The notes under the pieces: generated by a model
Seen by the model: only the letters and a program-made list of their open reading frames with translations
Database searches by the model: none
Told to the model about the DNA's origin: nothing
In this document: positions 1-7,336 of the stretch, in pieces
How the letters are laid out: every line of letters starts with the position of its first letter
Numbering within the stretch: the stretch's first letter is position 1
Translations under genes and position numbers: made by a program
Source: Candidatus Brocadia sp.
GTDB lineage: Bacteria > Planctomycetota > Brocadiia > Brocadiales > Brocadiaceae
NCBI GenBank assembly: GCA_021646415.1
Contig: SOEU01000006.1
Location: 109,047 to 173,046, forward strand
Direction of reading: 5' to 3'
DNA length: 64,000 nucleotides

Positions 1-1097
1 CGACGTGTCAGGGCTAGCCCAATTCCTGTACCACCAAGCTGTTCATCGATTACATTCTCGGCTTGATAGAATTCGGAAAAAATCTTATCAATCTTGTCTT
101 CTGCGATTCCAATTCCATTATCCCTGACTTCAATCCGAACTCCGGAGTCTCCGCCACTAATAGCACATATCTCAACTCGCCCATTATTTGGTGTAAACTT
201 GAGTGCATTTGAAAGCAGGTTCATAAGTATCTGCTTACACTTCCTAAAATCAGCCGTTACAACCGGCAGATTCGGTTCAATTAACGTTTTTACAGTTATC
301 TTTTTTTTCACAAACTGGCGACTCATCATGGATACCATGCCATCAATTAATTCATCGATAGAAACATCCTCTATTTCAAGTTCCATTGCTCCCGCGTCTA
401 TCTTGGACATATCAAGTAAATCGTTGATAAGAGACAACAGGAGTTCTGCACTACGGCTGATTTCTCTAGTGTATTTTAAGTGCTTTTCACTGAGCTTTCC
501 AGTTAATTGCTCATTTAACAGATCGGTATAGCCAATGATGACGTTGAGTGGGGTACGAAATTCGTGACTCATAGTCGAGAGAAATTGAGTTTTGGCTCTA
601 TTGGCCTGTGCCTGTAAGAGCTCAGCAGCTTCAAGGTTTTTGAAAGACGTGCGCAATTCCTTCTCCACTTGCTTTCGTTCATTCATTTCTCGCGTCATTT
701 CGAGGTTTGCATTTCTTAGTTGGGAAGGGCTCGGTAGTGCAATAGCCTTGGGAATAAGAGGCCAGATGGCTATAGCGGTAAATGCGGACGCCATTGCGGT
801 AAAAAACTTTACGACACCTTCAAACCTATAAGCAGGACTCCATAGGGTCCAGACATTCAAAAGGTGTGTACTACCACATGAGAAAATGAATAAACCAAAC
901 ATGACAAATATCCACTTGAACTCCAGGTCTTCCCGCTTCCGTACGAAGTGAAATAGTGCAATAGGAATAGAATAGTATGATATGGTAATAATACTGTCGG
1001 AGATAATGAAGAGCCATAAGACTTCAGGCCTCCAAAAGAGACAATGTCCATGAGGCATAAAATCCTGGGCAAAGAGCTTCTGAAAAAACTCCAACAT
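1..1097 (-). CDS. Sensor histidine kinase with ethylene-receptor-like membrane domain (partial)
   Basis: The frame is open from an ATG at 1097 to the left edge, giving about 365 residues with the C-terminus missing. Residues 25-120 form three membrane helices that resemble the copper-binding ethylene-binding domain of plant ETR1. The positions known to matter there are present: Asp34 in ISDS, Tyr41 in SYYSIP, and Cys74 and His78 in SCGSTHLLNVW. A coiled linker (about 125-170) leads to a HisKA domain with phospho-acceptor His178 in SHEFRTPL. The N box (MNLLSNALKFTP) and G1 box (DNGIGIA) of the ATPase domain follow, and the window ends within GGTGIGLAL. Family knowledge says such kinases pass a phosphate to a response regulator; the partner is not in view. 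Ethylene or copper binding is inference; a related small-ligand or redox role is possible. Confidence 0.88.
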   Translation of the reverse strand, partial: MLEFFQKLFAQDFMPHGHCLFWRPEVLWLFIISDSIITISYYSIPIALFHFVRKREDLEFKWIFVMFGLFIFSCGSTHLLNVWTLWSPAYRFEGVVKFFTAMASAFTAIAIWPLIPKAIALPSPSQLRNANLEMTREMNERKQVEKELRTSFKNLEAAELLQAQANRAKTQFLSTMSHEFRTPLNVIIGYTDLLNEQLTGKLSEKHLKYTREISRSAELLLSLINDLLDMSKIDAGAMELEIEDVSIDELIDGMVSMMSRQFVKKKITVKTLIEPNLPVVTADFRKCKQILMNLLSNALKFTPNNGRVEICAISGGDSGVRIEVRDNGIGIAEDKIDKIFSEFYQAENVIDEQLGGTGIGLALTR

Positions 1098-1506
1098 AGT
1101 TTTTCTCCTACTATTTAATAGATTTTGTGCGAAATATCTTTTTAGTGGAAGGATAAACCAAAATGTGTTTTCCTTACCCAACTCGCTCACGATGCCTTTA
1201 TTTTACATTTTGGAGTCAAGTTGCAAATAAGCATTTTATATGATTATCAAGTCTGCTGTTGTTTCAACGATAGCAAAAATCTTTTAAAATGACAAATGAT
1301 TTATTACAATAAATTCGACAGGATAAGGTTGGTATTATAATCCCGAATCCCAAGATAGTGAGGTGAAAGGAAACGAAGACGTCAGACCTTGATTATTGAA
1401 TATACTTCACAACGCTAAAACGACAGATGCTTCTTGGGTTACCTGTGAGAGAATTCATGTCAGGCAAAAATAATCCTCTACGAAGAATTATTTTTATCAC
1501 ACGCCT
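1098..1506. other. Intergenic region between sensor kinase and mazF
   Basis: About 400 AT-rich bases with no credible gene. A 63-codon plus-strand frame starting at 1427 runs into mazF antisense and has no recognisable domain. The stretch must hold the promoter of the sensor kinase, but I could not choose a convincing -35/-10 pair. An AT-rich inverted repeat near 1466-1495 lies just past the mazF stop. Confidence 0.5.
1466..1495 (-). terminator. Possible terminator after mazF
   Basis: AAAAATAAT (1466-1474) pairs with ATTATTTTT (1487-1495) around a 12-base loop, just beyond the mazF stop. The stem is entirely A/T and therefore weak. Confidence 0.3.
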
Positions 1507-1851
1507 TTACCATGATAGCAATGTACCAAGTTTCTGCAATACCTCCGACACCACCCGAGGTGGTAAAGTACATATCCATTCTGCATCCCGGATGCGCCAG
1601 TCTAAACTCTTAATCTGATCAGCCAAAATTACTCCGCTCACAGGCAAGCCATCAGGCATGATCACTTCAAAGGGATAACCCTTGATTTGATTTGTAACAG
1701 GACAGAAAATGGCAAGTTCAACCTTTTCATTATATATCGCCGGTGAAAGCACCACCGCCGGACGACGTCCTGCCTGTTCATGACCTGATTGCGGATTCAA
1801 GGTAATCCATACGACATCGCCGCGTTGCGGGACGTAACCCTTTTTTACCAT
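1507..1851 (-). CDS. mazF: MazF/PemK-type mRNA interferase toxin
   Basis: A 114-residue protein of normal MazF length. It carries the N-terminal GDVVW strand, the HEQAGRRPAVVLSP segment (residues 24-37) that holds the catalytic arginine, and the PVTNQIKGYPFEV segment with the conserved threonine (Thr53). Family members are ribosome-independent, sequence-specific endoribonucleases held inactive by MazE. The start overlaps the end of the upstream antitoxin gene by 7 bases, as expected for a translationally coupled toxin-antitoxin pair. All key residues are present, so it is probably active. The cleavage sequence cannot be read from the protein. Confidence 0.93.
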   Translation of the reverse strand: MVKKGYVPQRGDVVWITLNPQSGHEQAGRRPAVVLSPAIYNEKVELAIFCPVTNQIKGYPFEVIMPDGLPVSGVILADQIKSLDWRIRDAEWICTLPPRVVSEVLQKLGTLLSW

Positions 1852-2087
1852 ATTTCGCTACCTATGACATGTCCTGTATCAAATTCAGCATGTCGATTGT
1901 CTTTGGTAACTTGCGCAAGGAGTCGTCTGAGGGTCAACTTGGATTGAGGAACGGCCATGATAACAACCTTTCCGTCTTCCAGCGACACTTCAACCGGTGA
2001 ATCCTGTTCCAGCCCTGCCTCATGAGCAAACGATTTTGGAATGCGCAATGCAAGGCTGTTTCCCCATTTTTGTATACGAGTTTTCAT
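1845..2087 (-). CDS. mazE: MazE-type AbrB-fold antitoxin
   Basis: An 80-residue protein. Residues 1-48 form an AbrB/MazE swapped-hairpin DNA-binding domain (IQKWGNSLALRIPK, then SPVEVSLEDGKVVI). The C-terminal tail is the part that normally wraps and blocks MazF. An AGGAGGTG ribosome site precedes the ATG. It is the first gene of a two-gene operon with mazF, overlapping by 7 bases. The upstream promoter carries a perfect palindrome, suggesting autorepression as known for the family. Confidence 0.93.
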   Translation of the reverse strand: MKTRIQKWGNSLALRIPKSFAHEAGLEQDSPVEVSLEDGKVVIMAVPQSKLTLRRLLAQVTKDNRHAEFDTGHVIGSEIW

Positions 2088-2106
2088 CTAAACACCTCCT
2101 TTCTTA

Positions 2107-2147
2107 GTATCTACAAAGAAGATACATACATTCCTGATGTTTGTCAA
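2107..2147 (-). promoter_or_regulatory. mazEF promoter with overlapping palindromic operator
   Basis: Read on the minus strand, TTGACA (2147-2142) is followed after 17 bases by TATCTT, a good sigma-70 promoter 5' of mazE. A perfect 6-base inverted repeat with a 7-base spacer, GTATCT (2107-2112) and AGATAC (2120-2125), covers the -10 region. This is where a MazE/MazEF autorepressor would be expected to bind. Confidence 0.68.
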
Positions 2148-2395
2148 GGTTAATCTGACAGGATGGACTTGAAAGGAAATATTTGGGTTGAACATCAGGA
2201 TGTCCATTCCGCTTATACCCAATCCCTAGCAGTACCATGTTTCCCTAAACTCAAAATTTTGACGAATTATTGACTTGGCTTCTTCTTACACCACCTATAA
2301 GATAAATTCGTAATTTAAACTTCGTATGGTTTCTTTTGCTTATGGAGCAATAATCACCGAGAGATTTTTTGCTGTTAATCTTCAAGGAGTAGAAA
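2148..2395 (+). promoter_or_regulatory. Leader region of the kdp locus
   Basis: Between the mazE promoter and the first kdp ORF there is no gene. A possible promoter reads TTGGCT (2275-2280), 17 bases, TAAGAT (2298-2303). I see no clear KdpE-type inverted repeat, and no kdpE gene is in the window. The potassium response of this locus is therefore unexplained. Confidence 0.32.
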
Positions 2396-2476
2396 ATGGA
2401 ATTGTTATTTTTAGGGATCGTTCTGGTCCTTTTTGTACTTTCGGTAGCTTTTATCACTCTCTGCGACAGAGTATAA
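2396..2476 (+). CDS. Tiny membrane protein preceding kdpF
   Basis: A 26-residue ORF (MELLFLGIVLVLFVLSVAFI, then TLCDRV) preceded by AAGGAG at good spacing. It would form a single hydrophobic helix ending in a short Cys-Asp-Arg-Val tail. It ends 13 bases before kdpF, so it is probably part of the kdp operon. Short membrane ORFs of this kind occur upstream of kdpF/kdpA in other bacteria, but I know of no assigned function. A role in Kdp assembly or stability would be a guess. Confidence 0.58.
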   Translation: MELLFLGIVLVLFVLSVAFITLCDRV

Positions 2477-2489
2477 ACGGAGGTATGAT

Positions 2490-2582
2490 GTGGCAATTAT
2501 TTATTGGATCGGTGGAATAATTTCTCTTCTTCTATTTATTTACCTGTTTTTAGCGCTTCTCAAGCCGGAGATTTTTTCATGA
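2490..2582 (+). CDS. kdpF: KdpF small stabilising subunit
   Basis: A 30-residue membrane peptide with a GTG start, six bases after GGAGG. It reads M-A-I-I-Y-W-I-G-G-I and continues through one hydrophobic helix to the tail LALLKPEIF, which matches the KdpF pattern. Its TGA overlaps the kdpA ATG in ATGA, giving translational coupling. KdpF is known to stabilise the KdpABC complex in the cytoplasmic membrane. The GTG start and small size make it easy to miss. Confidence 0.85.
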   Translation: MAIIYWIGGIISLLLFIYLFLALLKPEIFS

Positions 2583-4324
2583 ATTGGAATAATGTTATTC
2601 AGGGCTTAATTTTTCTCACCACGGTTGTTCTGTTAGCTAAACCGCTGGGGATATACATGGCGCGCGTATATGAAGGTAAGCCGGCAGGTCTTAATGTACT
2701 ACTTGGACTTGTAGAGCGCTGGATATACCGGCTTTCAGGAATTTATCCGGAAACAAGCATGTCCTGGAAAGGATACGCCATGGCGATGATGCTGTTTAAT
2801 GGTATCGGCATAGCGGTAGTGTATGCTCTTCAGCGTCTGCAGGCATATTTGCCTTTAAATCCCATGTCCATGCCAGGAGTTGCCCCGGATTTGGCTTTTA
2901 ATATTGCCGTTAGTTTTGCAACAAATACCAATTGGCAAAGTTACGGTGGTGAAACGACATTAAGCTATCTTACCCAAATGGTCGGATTAACCGTGCAGAA
3001 CTTCGTGTCCGCCGCGACTGGTATGGCTATTCTTGTGGCTTTGATTCGGGGATTTATCCAAAAACAGGCAGAAACCATAGGAAATTTTTGGGTGGACCTG
3101 GTGAGAACAACGCTTTATATCTTGCTACCTTTGTCAATGGTTTTGGCTATTCTTTTAGTTTCTCAGGGCGTGGTGCAGACTTTCAAGCCGTATGAGAAAG
3201 TGACACTTCTTCAGCCTGTAAAGGATGGCAATGGAGCAGAGGTGCAAGAGCAGGTACTCGCGCTTGGCCCTGCCGCTTCACAGATTACCATTAAAGAGTT
3301 GGGAACGAATGGTGGAGGGTTTTTTAATGTAAATTCTGCCCATCCGTTTGAGAACCCAACACCCCTATCTAATTTTTTAGAGGTTGTTGCAATACTTCTC
3401 ATACCAGCCGCCTTATGTTATACCTTCGGTTACATGGTTAAAGACAAACGTCAGGGGTGGGTACTTTTGGCAGCAATGCTTATTATTTTTATTCCCTGTC
3501 TTTGGAGTTGCATATATTTTGAACAACACGGGAATCCCTTATTTAACAGTTTAGGTATTAATCAAAAAGCGACCGCTTTTCAGCCTGGTGGCAATATGGA
3601 AGGAAAAGAAGCACGTTTTGGCATTGTCAATTCTGCCATATGGGCGGTTGCTACAACCGCGGCTTCAAACGGGTCGGTTAACTCAATGCATGATTCTTAC
3701 ACGCCTCTCGGGGGCTTAATACCAATGTGGCTTATACAGCTGGGAGAGGTTGTTTTTGGCGGAGTGGGATCGGGCCTTTATGGCATGATTGCATTTGTAA
3801 TTATCGCTGTATTTATAGCGGGGCTCATGATTGGACGGACACCGGAATATTTAGGAAAGAAAATCGAGACGTATGAGATGAAAATGGCGTCCCTTATGAT
3901 TTTAATTCCACCTGCACTTGTTCTTGCCGGAACAGCGGTTGCCGTTATTTGGCCTCAGACAAAGGTATCGATTTTTAATCCGGGACCTCATGGTTTCAGC
4001 GAGGTGCTTTATGCTTTTTCATCCGCAGGAAACAATAACGGAAGCGCCTTTGGTGGATTGTCTGCTAATACTCCTTTTTACAATATAGCATTAGGATTGG
4101 CCATGTTTTTTGCTCGGTACTGGCTTGCTATACCGATACTTGCCATCGCGGGATCGCTGTCCAGGAAAAAAATTGTTCCCGTAAATCAGGGAACATTACC
4201 GACACATACGCCGCTTTTTGTCGTATTTTTAGTTATGGTTGTTTTGATTGTCGGAGCGCTTACTTTTTTCCCGGCACTGGTACTAGGTCCGATCGTTGAA
4301 CATTTCATCCTACATCATAGTTAA
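2579..4324 (+). CDS. kdpA: Potassium-transporting ATPase subunit A
   Basis: Of the possible starts, the ATG at 2579 gives the family-typical N-terminus [10 protein letters not shown] and an ATGA overlap with kdpF. A start 25 codons upstream would wrongly duplicate kdpF sequence. The 581-residue protein is the potassium-selective channel-like subunit of the Kdp P-type pump. Four selectivity-filter regions are visible: around [32 protein letters not shown] and [10 protein letters not shown]. About ten membrane helices are expected. The gene is 14 bases ahead of kdpB. Confidence 0.97.
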   Translation: MNWNNVIQGLIFLTTVVLLAKPLGIYMARVYEGKPAGLNVLLGLVERWIYRLSGIYPETSMSWKGYAMAMMLFNGIGIAVVYALQRLQAYLPLNPMSMPGVAPDLAFNIAVSFATNTNWQSYGGETTLSYLTQMVGLTVQNFVSAATGMAILVALIRGFIQKQAETIGNFWVDLVRTTLYILLPLSMVLAILLVSQGVVQTFKPYEKVTLLQPVKDGNGAEVQEQVLALGPAASQITIKELGTNGGGFFNVNSAHPFENPTPLSNFLEVVAILLIPAALCYTFGYMVKDKRQGWVLLAAMLIIFIPCLWSCIYFEQHGNPLFNSLGINQKATAFQPGGNMEGKEARFGIVNSAIWAVATTAASNGSVNSMHDSYTPLGGLIPMWLIQLGEVVFGGVGSGLYGMIAFVIIAVFIAGLMIGRTPEYLGKKIETYEMKMASLMILIPPALVLAGTAVAVIWPQTKVSIFNPGPHGFSEVLYAFSSAGNNNGSAFGGLSANTPFYNIALGLAMFFARYWLAIPILAIAGSLSRKKIVPVNQGTLPTHTPLFVVFLVMVVLIVGALTFFPALVLGPIVEHFILHHS

Positions 4325-4338
4325 AATTGGAGCTTCAC

Positions 4339-6414
4339 ATGAAGAAGTCACAGAAAGCTAAATCCTCGTTTAACCTGTCTATCATTGGCCCGGCAATTAT
4401 TGATTCGCTCAAGAAGTTAGATCCCAGACACCAGATCAAAAATCCGGTAATGTTTGTGGTGCTGGTAGGAAGCATATTGACTACGGGATTGTATTTTCAG
4501 GCGCTTTCAGGACAGGGAGAAGCGCCGGCAGGATTTATTTTAGGTATATCGTCATGGCTGTGGTTCACATTAATTTTTGCAAACTTTGCCGAAGCAATGG
4601 CAGAAGGACGCGGAAAGGCGCAAGCCGCAAGTCTTCGTCGCACCCGAAGAGATACCATCGCAAAAAAACTTTCAACCCCCAGCTACGGCTCCAGTTATGA
4701 GAAGGTTTCAGCTACAACGCTTCGAAAAGGAGATGTCGTTCTTGTTGAGGCGGGGGATATTATCCCTATGGATGGCGAAGTCATCGAAGGCGTAGCGTCT
4801 ATCGATGAGAGCGCAATTACTGGAGAAAGCGCTCCTGTTATACGCGAAAGCGGGGGAGACCGCAGTGCCGTTACCGGCGGTACGCGGGTGCTTTCAGACT
4901 GGCTTCTGGTGCGCATCAGCTCCAATCCCGGTGAAACATTTTTGGATCATATGATCGCTATGGTTGAAGGAGCGAAAAGACAAAAGACCCCCAATGAGAT
5001 AGCGCTGAGCATTTTACTGGCAGTCTTTACCATCGTCTTTCTTTTAGCGACGGTAACGCTCTTACCTTTTTCGGTTCACAGCGTCATCGCGGCCGGGCAC
5101 GGAGAACCGGTTACTGTAACCGTATTGGTTGCCCTGCTTGTATGTCTCATACCGACCACAATAGGGGGATTATTACCGGCTATAGGGATAGCGGGCATGG
5201 ACAGGATGGTGCAGGCCAACGTTGTCGCCACTTCCGGCCGTGCAGTTGAGGCAGCGGGGGATGTCGATGTCCTGCTTCTGGACAAAACAGGTACGATAAC
5301 GCTTGGAAACAGGCAGGCAGTGGCTTTTATACCAAACCAGGGTGTCAATATTAAATCATTAGCAGATGCGGCGCAGCTTGCCTCTCTGTCTGATGAGACT
5401 CCGGAAGGAAGAAGCATCGTAGTATTGGCCAAGAAGAAATACGGCATCAGAGGACGTCACATCCACGAACTTGAAGCAAAATTTATCCCCTTTACGGCAC
5501 AAACACGGATGAGCGGGGTGGATTTGGGTGACGGCAGGCAAATCAGGAAGGGATCATCAGAAGCCATTGAAAATTATATAAAGAAGCTCGGCGGTTCTTT
5601 TCCCGAAGACCTGAAATCAAATATTGAAACGATATCAAAAAATGGAGGGACGCCGCTCGTTGTAGCAGAACATAAACAGTTGCTTGGTGTTGTTCAATTA
5701 AAGGATATCGTAAAGGGCGGTATAAGAGAACGTTTCGCCGAGCTCCGCAGAATGGGGATCAAGACCGTTATGATTACCGGGGATAATCCTTTAACCGCGG
5801 CGGCTATTGCTGCGGAAGCAGGCATGGATGATTTTTTGGCCCAGGCTACCCCGGAAACAAAGCTTAAACTTATCCGCGAAATGCAATCCGGTGGCAGGCT
5901 TGTTGCCATGACGGGTGACGGAACGAACGACGCGCCAGCCCTTGCGCAGGCGGATGTTGCCGTTGCCATGAATACAGGAACGCAGGCTGCAAAAGAGGCA
6001 GGTAACATGGTTGATCTCGACTCTAACCCTACAAAGCTTATCGAAATCGTTAAGATCGGAAAGCAACTTCTCATGACGCGGGGTTCACTGACTACATTCA
6101 GCGTAGCGAACGACGTATCGAAGTACTTTGCGATCATTCCGGCTGCGTTCATTGGAACCTATCCATCGCTTAAGGCGCTTAATATTATGCACCTGGAGAC
6201 GCCGGCAAGCGCCGTGTTATCTGCGGTTATTTTTAACGCACTCATTATCATATTTCTTATCCCGCTTGCCTTGCGCGGTGTGCCTTATAAACCAATGACG
6301 GCAAACCGGTTTTTAAGAAATAACCTCCTGGTGTATGGGGCAGGTGGAATTGTGGCGCCGTTTATAGGTATTAAATTGATCGACATGATTTTAGCTGCTT
6401 TACGCTTAGTTTAA
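4339..6414 (+). CDS. kdpB: Potassium-transporting ATPase subunit B
   Basis: A 691-residue P-type ATPase. The ATG at 4339, six bases after GGAG, is preferred to a TTG four codons upstream. It has the actuator-domain TGES motif (ITGESAPV), the phosphorylation motif DKTGT ([14 protein letters not shown]) and the hinge [21 protein letters not shown]. Together these show an intact ATP-hydrolysing subunit that drives uptake through KdpA. Codon use and length are ordinary. The next kdp gene is 325 bases away, across a palindromic repeat block, which is unusual for this operon. Confidence 0.97.
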   Translation: MKKSQKAKSSFNLSIIGPAIIDSLKKLDPRHQIKNPVMFVVLVGSILTTGLYFQALSGQGEAPAGFILGISSWLWFTLIFANFAEAMAEGRGKAQAASLRRTRRDTIAKKLSTPSYGSSYEKVSATTLRKGDVVLVEAGDIIPMDGEVIEGVASIDESAITGESAPVIRESGGDRSAVTGGTRVLSDWLLVRISSNPGETFLDHMIAMVEGAKRQKTPNEIALSILLAVFTIVFLLATVTLLPFSVHSVIAAGHGEPVTVTVLVALLVCLIPTTIGGLLPAIGIAGMDRMVQANVVATSGRAVEAAGDVDVLLLDKTGTITLGNRQAVAFIPNQGVNIKSLADAAQLASLSDETPEGRSIVVLAKKKYGIRGRHIHELEAKFIPFTAQTRMSGVDLGDGRQIRKGSSEAIENYIKKLGGSFPEDLKSNIETISKNGGTPLVVAEHKQLLGVVQLKDIVKGGIRERFAELRRMGIKTVMITGDNPLTAAAIAAEAGMDDFLAQATPETKLKLIREMQSGGRLVAMTGDGTNDAPALAQADVAVAMNTGTQAAKEAGNMVDLDSNPTKLIEIVKIGKQLLMTRGSLTTFSVANDVSKYFAIIPAAFIGTYPSLKALNIMHLETPASAVLSAVIFNALIIIFLIPLALRGVPYKPMTANRFLRNNLLVYGAGGIVAPFIGIKLIDMILAALRLV

Positions 6415-6739
6415 CGTTAAGAAATTCAAAGTTTGTATCACAGCATATCAGACAACCCCCTGAATCCCCCTTTTCTAAGGGGGACTGAAAGAATTCCCCC
6501 TTAACAAAGGAGGCAAGGGGGTTGTTTATGCTGGACATCTACCGCATATCAAAAAAGTTGCTGCAAAGGTATCCTAGTTTAATGTATATGAATTTCAAAA
6601 AAAATTTCCTCCCCCTTAATTCCCCTCACTGAGGGGGACAACCAACTGTCCCCCGCTGGCGGGGGTGAAGGGGGTGGAATTTTGGCGTAAAAAGGTGTAT
6701 GTGTAAGTCTCCGAAGGCATAATTTAAGAGGAGGGAAAA
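6415..6739. repeat. Two palindromic repeat elements between kdpB and kdpC
   Basis: Two GC-rich foldback elements fill the gap. The first spans 6452-6525, with outer arms ACAACCCCCT and AGGGGGTTGT and an inner hairpin CCCCCTT-TTCT-AAGGGGG. The second spans about 6607-6681, with outer C-rich/G-rich arms and an inner CCCCCGCTGGCGGGGG-like hairpin. No ORF is supported. They resemble the dispersed palindromic repeats elsewhere in this window (59462-59567 and 61980-62050). They could form strong RNA hairpins between the two operon halves. Confidence 0.72.
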
Positions 6740-7336
6740 ATGATCCGGGAACATATGAAACCAGCAATCGTATCTTTTTTGCTTTTAACGATTATAACAG
6801 GGATTCTTTACCCGCTCTCGGTGACCGGGATTGCTCAGGTATTATTCCGTGAACGGGCAAATGGCAGTTTGGTTTATAGGGACGGGAACCCCATTGGATC
6901 GTTGCTTATCGGCCAACATTTCGACGATCCCAAATATCTCTGGGGTCGCATTTCATCGACATCTCCCGTCCAGTTCAATGCCGCATCTTCTTCAGGCTCT
7001 AATTTAGGACCTACAAATTCCGTGCTTATCGATGTGGTAAAAGCACGTATCAAAGCGTTAAAAACCGCCGATCCGGATAATACAAGTCCTATCCCGGTAG
7101 ACCTTGTCACTTCTTCCGCAGGCGGATTAGATCCGCACATCAGTCTGGCAGCTGCTTATTACCAGATTCCGCGTGTGGCGCGGTTGCGGGGATTATCGCA
7201 GGATACCGTTAAAGGCATTGTCCGTAAACATACCTATAACCGTTTCTTAGGATTAATCGGAGAACCAGTGGTAAACGTCTTGGAGGTAAATTTAGATTTG
7301 GACTCTTATAAAATAGAGTATAATACGAATATATGA
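6740..7336 (+). CDS. kdpC: Potassium-transporting ATPase subunit C
   Basis: A 198-residue KdpC with one N-terminal membrane helix (residues 8-30) and the family segments IGQHFDDPKYLWGRISST and SGSNLGPTNSVL. AGGAGG lies just upstream of the ATG. KdpC assembles with KdpA and KdpB and raises the affinity for ATP. The stop overlaps the following kdpD start by 4 bases (ATGA). It is separated from kdpB by repeats but is otherwise complete. Confidence 0.96.
   Translation: MIREHMKPAIVSFLLLTIITGILYPLSVTGIAQVLFRERANGSLVYRDGNPIGSLLIGQHFDDPKYLWGRISSTSPVQFNAASSSGSNLGPTNSVLIDVVKARIKALKTADPDNTSPIPVDLVTSSAGGLDPHISLAAAYYQIPRVARLRGLSQDTVKGIVRKHTYNRFLGLIGEPVVNVLEVNLDLDSYKIEYNTNI

Noticed and set aside
94..831. 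Plus-strand frames of 145 and 79 codons inside the sensor-kinase region
   Set aside because: They are antisense to a clear histidine kinase frame with a full set of HisKA/ATPase motifs on the minus strand.
6452..6681. A riboswitch in the kdpB-kdpC gap (for example a potassium or cyclic di-AMP sensor)
   Set aside because: The sequence consists of simple C-rich/G-rich foldbacks that recur elsewhere in the window, without the conserved core of a known riboswitch.
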